Shown here piece by piece: positions 25,340 to 33,538 of a stretch of 64,000 nt of DNA. The DNA lies in contig CAZAYP010000010.1 in the NCBI GenBank assembly GCA_964489425.1, positions 28,627 through 92,626 of the forward strand, given 5' to 3'. The DNA is from CAZAYP01 sp964489425 [NCBI: uncultured Verrucomicrobiota bacterium]. Lineage in GTDB: Bacteria > Verrucomicrobiota > Kiritimatiellia > RZYC01. Position numbers and translations under genes: made by a program. The notes under the pieces were generated by a model, which was given only the letters and a program-made list of their open reading frames with translations, made no database searches and was not told the DNA's origin. Each line of letters begins with the position of its first letter. Within the stretch, counting starts at the first letter, position 1.

Positions 25340-26812
25340 ATGTACTTTGGGTATAGCACCCGCCTGCCGAAAGGCCGCATCGCCTTGTTCCTTCTGGACG
25401 CGATCGTGGTGCTGGCGGCGGTGGTTGTCGCCGCGATGATCCGGCTCGGGCCGACGGATGGGTGGCATTACGTGCTGGAGCACATGCTCACGCTGAGCGG
25501 TTCCGCGGCGGTCTTCCTGCTGGTGTTTTATGCCGGCGGGTTGTACGAACGCCAGGTCATCATGCGCCGCGGCATATTCTTTCGCCTGCCGGTGATCGTG
25601 GTGGCCATCGCGGTCATGATCGTCATCCTCCTGTTTTATGCCCGCTTCAAGCTGAATATCGGCCGCGGGATCCTGATGCTGGCCAGCGTGATCATCCTGA
25701 TTGGCCTCTGGGGCGTGCGCTGGCTGTTCCGTTGCGGCATCGGCTATGGCCTGTTCTTGAAAAAAGCCCTGGTTTTAGGTGACGCGCACGAAGCCCAGGC
25801 TTCCATCGAACTGATTAAGAAGGCTGGCGAATCCGGTTACGCGCTCTATGGCGTGGTCACCTGCAGCCATGGCGAACCGGGGCGATTTGTGCTCGGCGTG
25901 CCGGTGCTCGGAGGCCTGGACACCATCCGGGATTTTGTGGATGCCTATGACATCGAAACGCTGATCGTGTCCACCTCGCGGGTGGAGGAATTTTCCCTGC
26001 TGAAAGTTCTGCGCCCCTTGCGCTATGCCGGGGTCGAGATTCTCGATTATGTCGCCCTGCACGAGGATTTGGCGCAAGCCATTCCCGTCGATCATATCGA
26101 CGACGAGTGGCTGATGAACGCCGCAATGAACAGTTCGCGCATCCATATCCGGCAGATCAAGCGCATCATGGATCTGGCGGTGGCCGGGATCGGCATCATC
26201 GTAACCCTGCCGATCTCGCTGGCGGTCATTGTGCTGATCAAACTCACCTCGCGCGGACCGGTCCTGTATCGCCAGCTGCGGGCGGGCCTGGACGGTCGCC
26301 CCTACACGCTCTGGAAATTCCGCACCATGCGCGCCGATGCCGAGGCGGACGGCCAGGCCCGTTGGTCACAGCGCGACGACCAGCGCATCACGGTCGTGGG
26401 CCGTTTCCTGCGCAAATGGCGCATCGACGAGATTCCGCAACTGGTCAATGTCCTGCGCAGCGAAATGAGCCTCGTCGGCCCCCGGCCCGAGCGCCCTGAA
26501 TTCATTGAAACCCTGGCGCAGGCCATCCCGTTCTACAAGGAGCGCCTGTTGGTTCCACCCGGCATAACGGGTTGGGCGCAGGTTAAATACCCGTATGCCG
26601 CAAGTATTGAATCCTCCAAGTACAAGCTGCAATACGACCTGCATTACATCAAGAACATGAGCTTCTTCTTCGACCTTTTCATCCTCCTGCGCACCTTCCG
26701 CACCATCCTGCAAGGCCTGCGACATCATAAAGACTATGAAGCGGACCAGGATCCCGAGGCGCCACCGCTGGATTTCTCTCCGCCCAAATCCGGGCATGAA
26801 CAAACCGCCTGA
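25340..26812 (+). CDS. Exopolysaccharide-initiating polyprenyl phosphoglycosyl transferase
   Basis: A 490-residue polyisoprenyl-phosphate hexose-1-phosphate transferase of the WbaP type, which starts the repeat unit on undecaprenyl phosphate. About five membrane segments and a CoA-binding-like domain (about residues 145-250) precede the catalytic domain, which shows KFRTMRADAE, RIDEIPQLVNVLRSEMSLVGPRPERPEF and PPGITGWAQV. These are the family's catalytic motifs. The last bases overlap the NusG-like gene by 17 bp. Further glycosyltransferases and a Wzx/Wzy pair are not in the window. Confidence 0.92.
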   Translation: MYFGYSTRLPKGRIALFLLDAIVVLAAVVVAAMIRLGPTDGWHYVLEHMLTLSGSAAVFLLVFYAGGLYERQVIMRRGIFFRLPVIVVAIAVMIVILLFYARFKLNIGRGILMLASVIILIGLWGVRWLFRCGIGYGLFLKKALVLGDAHEAQASIELIKKAGESGYALYGVVTCSHGEPGRFVLGVPVLGGLDTIRDFVDAYDIETLIVSTSRVEEFSLLKVLRPLRYAGVEILDYVALHEDLAQAIPVDHIDDEWLMNAAMNSSRIHIRQIKRIMDLAVAGIGIIVTLPISLAVIVLIKLTSRGPVLYRQLRAGLDGRPYTLWKFRTMRADAEADGQARWSQRDDQRITVVGRFLRKWRIDEIPQLVNVLRSEMSLVGPRPERPEFIETLAQAIPFYKERLLVPPGITGWAQVKYPYAASIESSKYKLQYDLHYIKNMSFFFDLFILLRTFRTILQGLRHHKDYEADQDPEAPPLDFSPPKSGHEQTA

Positions 26813-27350
26813 GATGGATGGCCAGGCCCCGGCCATCGAGGAACTCCCCCCCACGCTGCCGCCGGAGGGCCATGCCTGGTGCGTCTTGCACTCCCGCCCG
26901 CGGTGTGAAAAAAAACTGGCCACTTGGTGCCGGGATCAGGGGTGGTTTGTTTATCTGCCGTTACGGCATAAAACCCACCAGTACGGGAGCCGCATCCGCG
27001 CGTTCACCTCGCCGCTGTTTACCGGGTATCTCTTCGGCATTGTGCCCGCCGCGCGCGCCGCGTATGTCCGGCAAAACCGGCACGTGGCCAACCTGCTGGC
27101 GGTGGTCGATCAAGCGCGCCTCTTGGATCAATTGCGTCAGATTCGCATTGCGCTGGCTTCCGGCGACTGCGTCGAAGTGCTGCCGTTCCTCGAGGCCGGC
27201 CGCCCGGTGCGGGTCGTGGCCGGACCCTTTCGGGGCCTGGAGGGGATCATCACGCGCATCAAGGGCCACACGCGCGTGGTGCTGAACGTGGACATGATCC
27301 AGCAATCCGTGGCCGTGGAAGTGGACAGCGCCTGGCTGGAACCGGCCTGA
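26796..27350 (+). CDS. NusG/RfaH-like transcription antitermination protein
   Basis: A 184-residue specialised NusG paralogue. An NGN domain (WCVLHSRPRCEKKLATWCRDQGW ... YLPLRHKTHQYGSRIRAFTSPLFTGYLFG) is followed by a KOW domain (VRVVAGPFRGLEGIITRIKGHTRVVLNVDMI). Such UpxY/RfaH-type factors keep RNA polymerase processive through long polysaccharide operons. The ATG at 26796 overlaps the phosphoglycosyl transferase gene. It is the last gene of the visible operon, although such factors usually come first, so its target operon may lie elsewhere. Confidence 0.85.
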   Translation: MNKPPEMDGQAPAIEELPPTLPPEGHAWCVLHSRPRCEKKLATWCRDQGWFVYLPLRHKTHQYGSRIRAFTSPLFTGYLFGIVPAARAAYVRQNRHVANLLAVVDQARLLDQLRQIRIALASGDCVEVLPFLEAGRPVRVVAGPFRGLEGIITRIKGHTRVVLNVDMIQQSVAVEVDSAWLEPA

Positions 27351-27406
27351 GCACGACGCCAAGTCAACCCTCCCGGCGCCGACAATCCCAGGCGGGAGCA
27401 TTGCCA

Positions 27407-27435
27407 TTGACAATGCGCAGAGCGGCCACTAATTT
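27407..27435 (+). promoter_or_regulatory. Promoter of the molybdenum hydroxylase operon
   Basis: TTGACA (27407-27412), exactly 17 bases, TAATTT (27430-27435). The inverted repeat GCATTG-N7-CAATGC (27398-27416) overlaps the -35 and could bind a regulator. The predicted start near 27442 leaves a leader of only about 8-14 bases before ATG 27450 or 27456, with no clear ribosome-binding site. Confidence 0.7.
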
Positions 27436-27449
27436 ACTCCGCATTAGCG

Positions 27450-29819
27450 ATGGTCATGGATAGGAACTCGAAACCACAGGAGGCAGTCGTGGGCTTCAAG
27501 TACGTCGGCAAAAACGTGCAGCGGGCGGATGCGGTCAACAAGACCACGGGCAAGGTGCGCTTTGTGGGCGATATCAAGCTCCCCGGCATGCTGTACACGG
27601 CCATCCTGCGCCCGGACTTTGCCCATGCCCGCATCCTGTCCATCGACACGGCCGAGGCCGAAAAAATGCCCGGCGTAGTCAAAGTGGTGACCGGCAAGGG
27701 CTGCAACTTCCTGTATGGCGACAATATCCGCGATTGGCCCCCCATGGCCATCGACAAGGTCCGTTACATCGGCGAGCCGGTCGCGGCGGTAATCGCCGAA
27801 AACATCAACCAGGCCCGCGAAGCGGTCAAGAAGATCAAGGTCGAGTACCAGCCGCTGCCGGTGTACGTGGACGCGCGCGATGCCATGAAGCCCGACGCCG
27901 CCCTGATCCACGAGAGCAGCGGCGACTACTGGCACCTGCCGGGCGTGGGGCCGCGGCCGGGCACGAACATTGCCAACTACTACTGCCTGACCAAAGGCGA
28001 CGTCGAAAAGGGGTTGGCCGAGGCCGATGTGGTGGTCGAGGGCGAGTTCAACTACCCCTACAGTTCCTGCGCGGCGCTGGAGCCACACGGCGCGATCGCC
28101 TGGTTCCACGAGGATCGCACCATTGAGGTCTGGTCGTCCTCCATCTGCCCGTTCATCATCCGCGAGGACATCGCCCGCGTGTACGAGCGGCCCATCTCCG
28201 ACGTGCGCGTGCACATTCCGGAAGTCGGCGGCTGCTTCGGCTACAAGTCCGACATCACCGTGGAGCAAACCGTCGCCTGGATCGCGCATTTCGTGCCGGG
28301 CCGGCCGGTGCGGTGGATCGCCACGCGCAAGGAAGATTTCCTCAGCACGCTCATGGGCCACGGCATCCGCACCCGCATGAAGATCGGCGCCAAGAAGAAT
28401 GGCCAGCTGACCGCCATGCAGACCACGGTCCTGCACTCCGGCGGCGCCTACGCGGACACCGGCCTGCATGTTTCCATCGCGGCCGGCCACAACTCCGCGG
28501 GCGCCTACGTGTTCCCCCACTGCCGCCTGGAGTCCTACCTGGTTTACACCAACACCACCCCGGTGGGCGCGTACCGCGGGTACGGCCACCAGGAATCGCA
28601 GTTTGCCACCGAGCGGCTCATGGACATGCTGGCGCGCAAGCTCAAGATGTCGCCGCTCGAACTGCGCGCGATAAATTATCTTGTGCCCGGCAAGCAGTCG
28701 GCGCTCGGCGAAAACCTGTATGAAACCAACGGCGATATCCGCAAGTGCGTGGCCATTGTTGAACAGGCCATTTACAGCGGCGACAAACCGTCCGAGGACG
28801 ACCGCTACGTGTACGGCCGCGGGTTCGCCGGCGTGATGAAGACCCCCAAGGGCGCGCCGTTCTCGTCCAAGAGCTGTTACATCAAGCTCAACACCGACGG
28901 CAGCGCTTGTGTCAACATGGGCGGAGCCGAGGTCGGCCAGGGGTTGCGCAATGTGGCGCGCCAGGTGGCGGCCGAGGCGCTGCAGATCCCCCCGGAAAAA
29001 ATCAAGGTCTATACCGAGATTGACACCCAGTTCTCGCCCTGGGAGTGGCAGACGATCGGGTCCATGTTCACCACCCAGGGCGGCCGCGCCGTGGTGCGGG
29101 CCTGCCAGAAGATCATCGCCACCCTCAAGCGCACCGCCGCCCAGGTGCTGCGCTGCGACGAGGACATGCTGGATTACGACGGCGAGTATGTGTTCCTGCG
29201 CAACGATCCGGCCGCCCGCGTGGAAGTGGCGCGCCTGGTGCATGGGTACATCACCGAGAACGGCATGACCATCGGCGAGGTGGTGATGAGCACGTCCGAT
29301 GCGCGCCTGCCGCGGTACTCGGCGCCCGATCCGCAGACTGGCCAGGGCAACCTCGGCGTGTCCTACACGTTCGGCGCGCAGGGCTGCCAGATCCGCATCG
29401 ACAAGCAGACCGGCGCGGTGCTGGTCGACCACTTCGCCTCGTCGTTCGACGTGGGCCAGGTCATCAATCCACGCCAGATCCGCGGCCAGATCTGCGGCGG
29501 GGTCATGATGGCCATCGGCGCGACCCTGCACGAGGAACTGCGCTACGACAAGGAGGGCAAGGCGCTCAACCCCTTCTTCGGCAAGTACCGCTTCCCGTCC
29601 ATCAAGGACGCGCCGCAGAAACAGACGGTCGAACTGGTGGAGTCGCCCGACGTGGTGGGGCCGTTCGGCGCGCGCGGCATCGGCGAACATCCGGTGATTG
29701 GGGTGGCGCCCGCCATCCTGAACGCCATCCATGACGCCATTGGCGCGGACTTCCTGGACCTCCCGGTCACCCCGGAAAAAATCAAGCTGGCGCTGGCGCA
29801 ACGCAAGGCCGCCAAGTAA
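27450..29819 (+). CDS. Xanthine dehydrogenase-family molybdopterin-binding subunit
   Basis: A 789-residue large subunit of a molybdenum hydroxylase, which hydroxylates an N-heterocycle, purine or aldehyde. Motifs in order: VGGCFGYKSD near residue 260, AYRGYGHQE near 373, EVGQGL near 493, and GARGIGEHP near 739-747 with the expected catalytic Glu. These are the Mo-cofactor contacts of the family. The substrate cannot be named. The next gene is the matching [2Fe-2S] subunit, then an amidohydrolase, suggesting catabolism of a cyclic N-containing compound. No FAD subunit gene (CoxM type) is adjacent. ATG 27456 is an equally possible start. Confidence 0.92.
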   Translation: MVMDRNSKPQEAVVGFKYVGKNVQRADAVNKTTGKVRFVGDIKLPGMLYTAILRPDFAHARILSIDTAEAEKMPGVVKVVTGKGCNFLYGDNIRDWPPMAIDKVRYIGEPVAAVIAENINQAREAVKKIKVEYQPLPVYVDARDAMKPDAALIHESSGDYWHLPGVGPRPGTNIANYYCLTKGDVEKGLAEADVVVEGEFNYPYSSCAALEPHGAIAWFHEDRTIEVWSSSICPFIIREDIARVYERPISDVRVHIPEVGGCFGYKSDITVEQTVAWIAHFVPGRPVRWIATRKEDFLSTLMGHGIRTRMKIGAKKNGQLTAMQTTVLHSGGAYADTGLHVSIAAGHNSAGAYVFPHCRLESYLVYTNTTPVGAYRGYGHQESQFATERLMDMLARKLKMSPLELRAINYLVPGKQSALGENLYETNGDIRKCVAIVEQAIYSGDKPSEDDRYVYGRGFAGVMKTPKGAPFSSKSCYIKLNTDGSACVNMGGAEVGQGLRNVARQVAAEALQIPPEKIKVYTEIDTQFSPWEWQTIGSMFTTQGGRAVVRACQKIIATLKRTAAQVLRCDEDMLDYDGEYVFLRNDPAARVEVARLVHGYITENGMTIGEVVMSTSDARLPRYSAPDPQTGQGNLGVSYTFGAQGCQIRIDKQTGAVLVDHFASSFDVGQVINPRQIRGQICGGVMMAIGATLHEELRYDKEGKALNPFFGKYRFPSIKDAPQKQTVELVESPDVVGPFGARGIGEHPVIGVAPAILNAIHDAIGADFLDLPVTPEKIKLALAQRKAAK

Positions 29820-29854
29820 CCGATCCCATCAACGAGCGATCACGAGGAGTCATC

Positions 29855-30334
29855 ATGGCTGATAAAATCACACTGACGGTCAACGGAGCTTCGCGCACGG
29901 TGGAAATCGAGGGCTGGGAACGCCTGGTCGACGTGCTCCGCGACAAGCTCGACCTCACCGGCACCAAGCGCGGCTGCGACGACGTCACCTGCGGCGCCTG
30001 CACCGTGGTCATCAACGGCAAGGCCGAGCGCAGCTGCCGCATGGCGGCGCGCAAGGCGGACGGTGCCGACATCGTCACGATCGAGGCCCTGGCCCAGGGC
30101 CCGGATCTGCACCCCATCCAGCAGGCGCTAATCGATGCCGGCGCGGTCCAGTGCGGCTACTGCATCCCCGGCATCGTGATGGAACTCTACGCCCTGTATA
30201 CCCGCAACCTCGACGCCAGCGCCCAGGAGATCCTGGACGCGCTCGAAGGCCACCTGTGCCGCTGCACCGGCTACGAGGCCATCCTGGAAGGCGCCCACCT
30301 GGCGCAGAAATACATGCAGGCAAAGCGGGCTTGA
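29855..30334 (+). CDS. [2Fe-2S] subunit of the molybdenum hydroxylase
   Basis: A 159-residue electron-transfer subunit with two [2Fe-2S] domains. The plant-ferredoxin-type cluster uses C41, C46, C49 and C61; the second, helical domain uses C100-x2-C103 and C135-x-C137 (QCGYC and LCRCTGY). Length and spacing match CoxS/XdhC-type subunits. GAGGAG lies about 6 bases before the ATG. It forms an operon with the large subunit 35 bases upstream. Confidence 0.95.
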   Translation: MADKITLTVNGASRTVEIEGWERLVDVLRDKLDLTGTKRGCDDVTCGACTVVINGKAERSCRMAARKADGADIVTIEALAQGPDLHPIQQALIDAGAVQCGYCIPGIVMELYALYTRNLDASAQEILDALEGHLCRCTGYEAILEGAHLAQKYMQAKRA

Positions 30335-30380
30335 CGATTTGGAACGCAGCAACTCAACATGCAACAAGGGAGAAAAACCC

Positions 30381-31598
30381 ATGGCCTATGATTTGATGAT
30401 CCGCAACGCGCAACTCCGCGGCAAGACCGGCAAGGTGGACATCGCCATCGAAAAAGGCGTGATCCAGAAAGTGGCCGCCGGCATCAAGGAAAAGGCCGGC
30501 AAGATCGTCGACGCCGGCGGCAACCTGGTGACCGAGACCTTCGTCAACACCCACCTGCACCTGTGCAAGGTCTACACCTTTGCCATGCAGGATTCCAAGG
30601 CGGTGGAAGCCTACCACAGCGGCACCATGGGCGCCGCCATGACGGCCATTGAGCAGGCGGCGCGCGTGAAGGAGAAATACAGCGAGAAGTGGATCGTGCC
30701 CAACGTCATCCGGGCGCTGAAAAAGGCGGCCCTCTTCGGCTGCACCCACATCCGCGCTTTTGCCGACGTGGACTCCAAGGCCAAGCTGATCGGCGTCAAG
30801 TCCCTGATCAAGGCGCGCGAAGAATTCAAGGGCATCGTGGACGTGCAGGTCGTGGCGTTCCCGCAGGACGGCGTGGTGCGCGAACCCGGGACCACGGACC
30901 TGGTCAAGCAGTCCATGGACCTGGGCGCGAATGTGGTCGGCGGCATCCCGTGGATCGAGTACACCGAGGCCGACGAACAATCGCACATCGACCAGATGAT
31001 GGAGGTGGCCAAGGCCTATGACGCGGACATCTCCATGCTGGTGGACGATGCCGGCGACCCCGGCCTGCGCACGCTGGAAATGCTGGCCATCAAGACGATC
31101 AAGGAAGGCCGCAACGGCCGGTCCCTGGCGCATCATGCCCGCGCCATGGCGCTGTATCCCGACCCGTACTTCAAGAAAATATCGGCCCTGCTGAAGAAAG
31201 CGCAGATGGGCGTGGTGAGCGATCCGCATACCGGCCCGCTGCACGCGCGGGTCAAGGAACTGCTGGCCGAGGGCAACCTGGTCTGCCTGGGCCAGGACGA
31301 TATTGCCGACGCCTACTACCCCTTTGGCCAGAACAGCATGCTCGAAGTCGGGTTCCTGAACGTGCACATGCTGTGGATGACAACCTTCCCCGAGATGGAA
31401 ACCATCTACGACATGATCACGGTCAACGCGGGGCGGGCGATCAACCTGAAAGACTTCGAGATCAAGGCCGGCGCGCCCGCGCACCTGGTGGTGCTGGACG
31501 CCAAATCGGTCTACGAGGCGCTGTGGTATCACAAGGAACCGCTGCATGTCGTCAGCCACGGCAAGCTGATCGACAAGGAAGCCATGCGCGCCGAGTAA
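30381..31598 (+). CDS. Cytosine deaminase-like amidohydrolase
   Basis: A 405-residue metal-dependent hydrolase of the amidohydrolase superfamily, closest in feel to cytosine deaminase (CodA) and triazine or isoprenoid-amine hydrolases. Metal ligands are visible in VNTHLHL (HxH), the later AHHARAM His, SDPHTG and GQDDIADAYYPFGQNSML, which parallels the CodA HDDV/WYPLG segment. The ATG at 30381 has AAGGGAGA about 10 bases upstream; an open frame extends 14 codons further but lacks such a site. Being in the hydroxylase operon, it probably deaminates or opens the ring of the same substrate. Confidence 0.85.
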   Translation: MAYDLMIRNAQLRGKTGKVDIAIEKGVIQKVAAGIKEKAGKIVDAGGNLVTETFVNTHLHLCKVYTFAMQDSKAVEAYHSGTMGAAMTAIEQAARVKEKYSEKWIVPNVIRALKKAALFGCTHIRAFADVDSKAKLIGVKSLIKAREEFKGIVDVQVVAFPQDGVVREPGTTDLVKQSMDLGANVVGGIPWIEYTEADEQSHIDQMMEVAKAYDADISMLVDDAGDPGLRTLEMLAIKTIKEGRNGRSLAHHARAMALYPDPYFKKISALLKKAQMGVVSDPHTGPLHARVKELLAEGNLVCLGQDDIADAYYPFGQNSMLEVGFLNVHMLWMTTFPEMETIYDMITVNAGRAINLKDFEIKAGAPAHLVVLDAKSVYEALWYHKEPLHVVSHGKLIDKEAMRAE

Positions 31599-31641
31599 CG
31601 GCGCGAACCAGGCGGGGCCCCGGGATACCGGGCGCACCGGA

Positions 31642-33390
31642 ATGCCGGTTCCGATCCACGCGGCCATGAACAAGCCGGTGCCCATCCGCAAGCCTGCGGC
31701 CTGGCAGTTCCTCCTCGCCGGACTGACGTTCGTGGCTGGCGTGGGCCTCAGCGTTACGGCCTGGCATTCGCGGGCCCGGCTCGAGACCGCGGTGGCGGCC
31801 GACGAGTTCCGCCTGGAGTGCGAGAACCTGCGCGCCGTGGTGAGCCGCGAGATCACGCTGTTTCTTGACGTGCTGGATTCGCTGCGCCAGTTGCACAGCC
31901 TGTCCGACCGCATCAGCCCGGCGGCATTCCAGGAAATGGCGACGAAGGGCCTGCATCACCAGCAAAGCATCCTTGGCGCGTATGGATTTGCCCAGCGCAT
32001 CAGCCGGGATCTGCGCTCGTCGTTTGAAAAAACATACCGCGACTCCGGCATGCCGGATTTCGTCATTTCGGCGGCCGGCACGGGCAACCGCTGGCCGCCG
32101 GCGCCGGATCAGCCGGATTATTATCCCCTCACCTACCAAAACCCGGATCGCGGCCTGGGCCTGCCGCTGGGCTTTGATTTCAGCAGCGATCCGGTCACCC
32201 GCGCCGCCATTGATCGGGCCGCGGCTTCCGGCAACGCCACCCTGGGCCAGGCCACCGGCCAGGCCGAGTCCCGCGGTTGGTACGCGCTGGCACCGATCCT
32301 CTACCCCCAGTTCAAGGAGGCGCCGGCCGGGTTCCTGGTCGGCTTCACCGTGGCCATCCTGCGGCCCGCGCCCCTGCTCGCGCGCGCGCTGCGCAGCACC
32401 CAACTGCGCGGCATTACCTGCATGCTGGCCGACGCGCCCCAGGCCCGGTTCACGCCGGGGCCGTTCGAGTATGACGCCGAAGTGGCGGTGGCGGATCAGC
32501 GCTGGCGCCTGCGTTGCGCGGCCGGACCCGCTTACCTGGACGGCTTGCGCTCCGGCCAGCCGGAGATCATCCTGGCGGCCGGGCTGCTGGTTACCGTGCT
32601 CCTGACCGTGCTGCTCGGCGTCATGGCCGACCGGACCCGGCGCATCGCCCGCGAGGTTCATGCGCGCACGGCGGCCCTGCGCCAGGCCCACGCGCAGTTG
32701 GAGCAGGAAATGCGCGAACGCCTGCACCTGCAGAGCGAGATCAGCGCCATCAGCCGCCGCGAACAGCAACGGGTGGGCCGCGACCTGCACGACTCGCTCG
32801 GCCAGCAACTGACCGGCGCCATCTACCTCAGCCGCGCCCTGCAGCAGCGCCTGCATGATGGTGCCGCGCCGGCCGAATCCGAGGCCGCCGCGCGCATCAC
32901 GGCCACGCTCAAGGAAGCCGTGGCCCAGACCCGGCGCATCGCCCGCGGCCTGGCGCCGGTGGATATCGGCGCCGAGGGCTTGGCCGATGCGCTGACCCAG
33001 CTGGCGCGCGACGCCTCCGAGCTGTACGGCGTGGAATGCGAATTCTCCAGCGGCAGCGTGGGGTCCCGCGCCAACCTCAAGCAGGCTGAACATCTGTACC
33101 AGGTCGCCCAGGAAGCCATCAGCAATGCCGTCCGCCACGGGCAGGCGACCCGGATTACCATCGCCCTGACCGAGCCGGACGCCAACGGCCGGCTGGAAAT
33201 CAGCGACGATGGCCGCGGTTTTGATCCGGCCCAGGCAACCACGGACGGCCTGGGCCTGCAACTCATGCGCTACCGGGCCTCGCTGCTGGGCGGCGGCCTG
33301 GAGATCGCGGCCCGGCCCGGCGCCGGCGCCCGCGTCATTTGCCACTATCGCCTGGACCCCGGCGCGCCGGGGGATATGGACGCGCCATGA
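31642..33390 (+). CDS. CHASE-domain sensor histidine kinase (NarL-partner type)
   Basis: A 582-residue membrane sensor kinase. Membrane segments near residues 22-42 and 308-328 bracket an extracytoplasmic CHASE domain (GAYGFAQRISRDLRSSFEK ... FVISAAG). A short coiled linker leads to a HisKA_3 dimerisation domain with the phospho-accepting H383 in GRDLHDSLGQQL, then a HATPase domain with EAISNAVRHG and DDGRGFD. Such kinases pair with LuxR/NarL-type regulators, but none is adjacent. The start could also be ATG 31666, giving MNKPVPIRK. Confidence 0.87.
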   Translation: MPVPIHAAMNKPVPIRKPAAWQFLLAGLTFVAGVGLSVTAWHSRARLETAVAADEFRLECENLRAVVSREITLFLDVLDSLRQLHSLSDRISPAAFQEMATKGLHHQQSILGAYGFAQRISRDLRSSFEKTYRDSGMPDFVISAAGTGNRWPPAPDQPDYYPLTYQNPDRGLGLPLGFDFSSDPVTRAAIDRAAASGNATLGQATGQAESRGWYALAPILYPQFKEAPAGFLVGFTVAILRPAPLLARALRSTQLRGITCMLADAPQARFTPGPFEYDAEVAVADQRWRLRCAAGPAYLDGLRSGQPEIILAAGLLVTVLLTVLLGVMADRTRRIAREVHARTAALRQAHAQLEQEMRERLHLQSEISAISRREQQRVGRDLHDSLGQQLTGAIYLSRALQQRLHDGAAPAESEAAARITATLKEAVAQTRRIARGLAPVDIGAEGLADALTQLARDASELYGVECEFSSGSVGSRANLKQAEHLYQVAQEAISNAVRHGQATRITIALTEPDANGRLEISDDGRGFDPAQATTDGLGLQLMRYRASLLGGGLEIAARPGAGARVICHYRLDPGAPGDMDAP

Positions 33391-33448
33391 GGCGCCCCCG
33401 GCATCCCGGCGCTGCAGTCCGCGCCCGCTAAAAATCGACTGAAAGACG

Positions 33449-33476
33449 TTGCGTCTCCCTCCGCCTGTGGTAATCT
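33449..33476 (+). promoter_or_regulatory. Candidate promoter of the nucleoside kinase gene
   Basis: TTGCGT (33449-33454), 16 bases, TAATCT (33471-33476). The same hexamer pair occurs on the minus strand before the giant coiled-coil gene at 43478-43450 with 17-base spacing, which supports it being a real promoter type of this genome. Confidence 0.55.
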
Positions 33477-33486
33477 AAGCGGGTAC

Positions 33487-33513
33487 TACGGTCGGTTGGC
33501 GACCGTAATTTTT
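33487..33513 (+). terminator. Hairpin plus T run in the nucleoside kinase leader
   Basis: TACGGTCG-GTTGG-CGACCGTA (33487-33507), an 8-bp stem with 5-base loop, followed by ATTTTT. It looks like an intrinsic terminator, either for the upstream kinase gene or, since it lies just after the predicted promoter and 25 bases before the next ATG, an attenuator or 5'-stabilising hairpin. Confidence 0.6.
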
Positions 33514-33538
33514 GTCTAAAGAGAAATAGGAGCACGTC

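Noticed and set aside
27444-29801. A 785-codon minus-strand frame antisense to the molybdenum hydroxylase
   Set aside because: Shadow frame; all hydroxylase motifs are on the plus strand.
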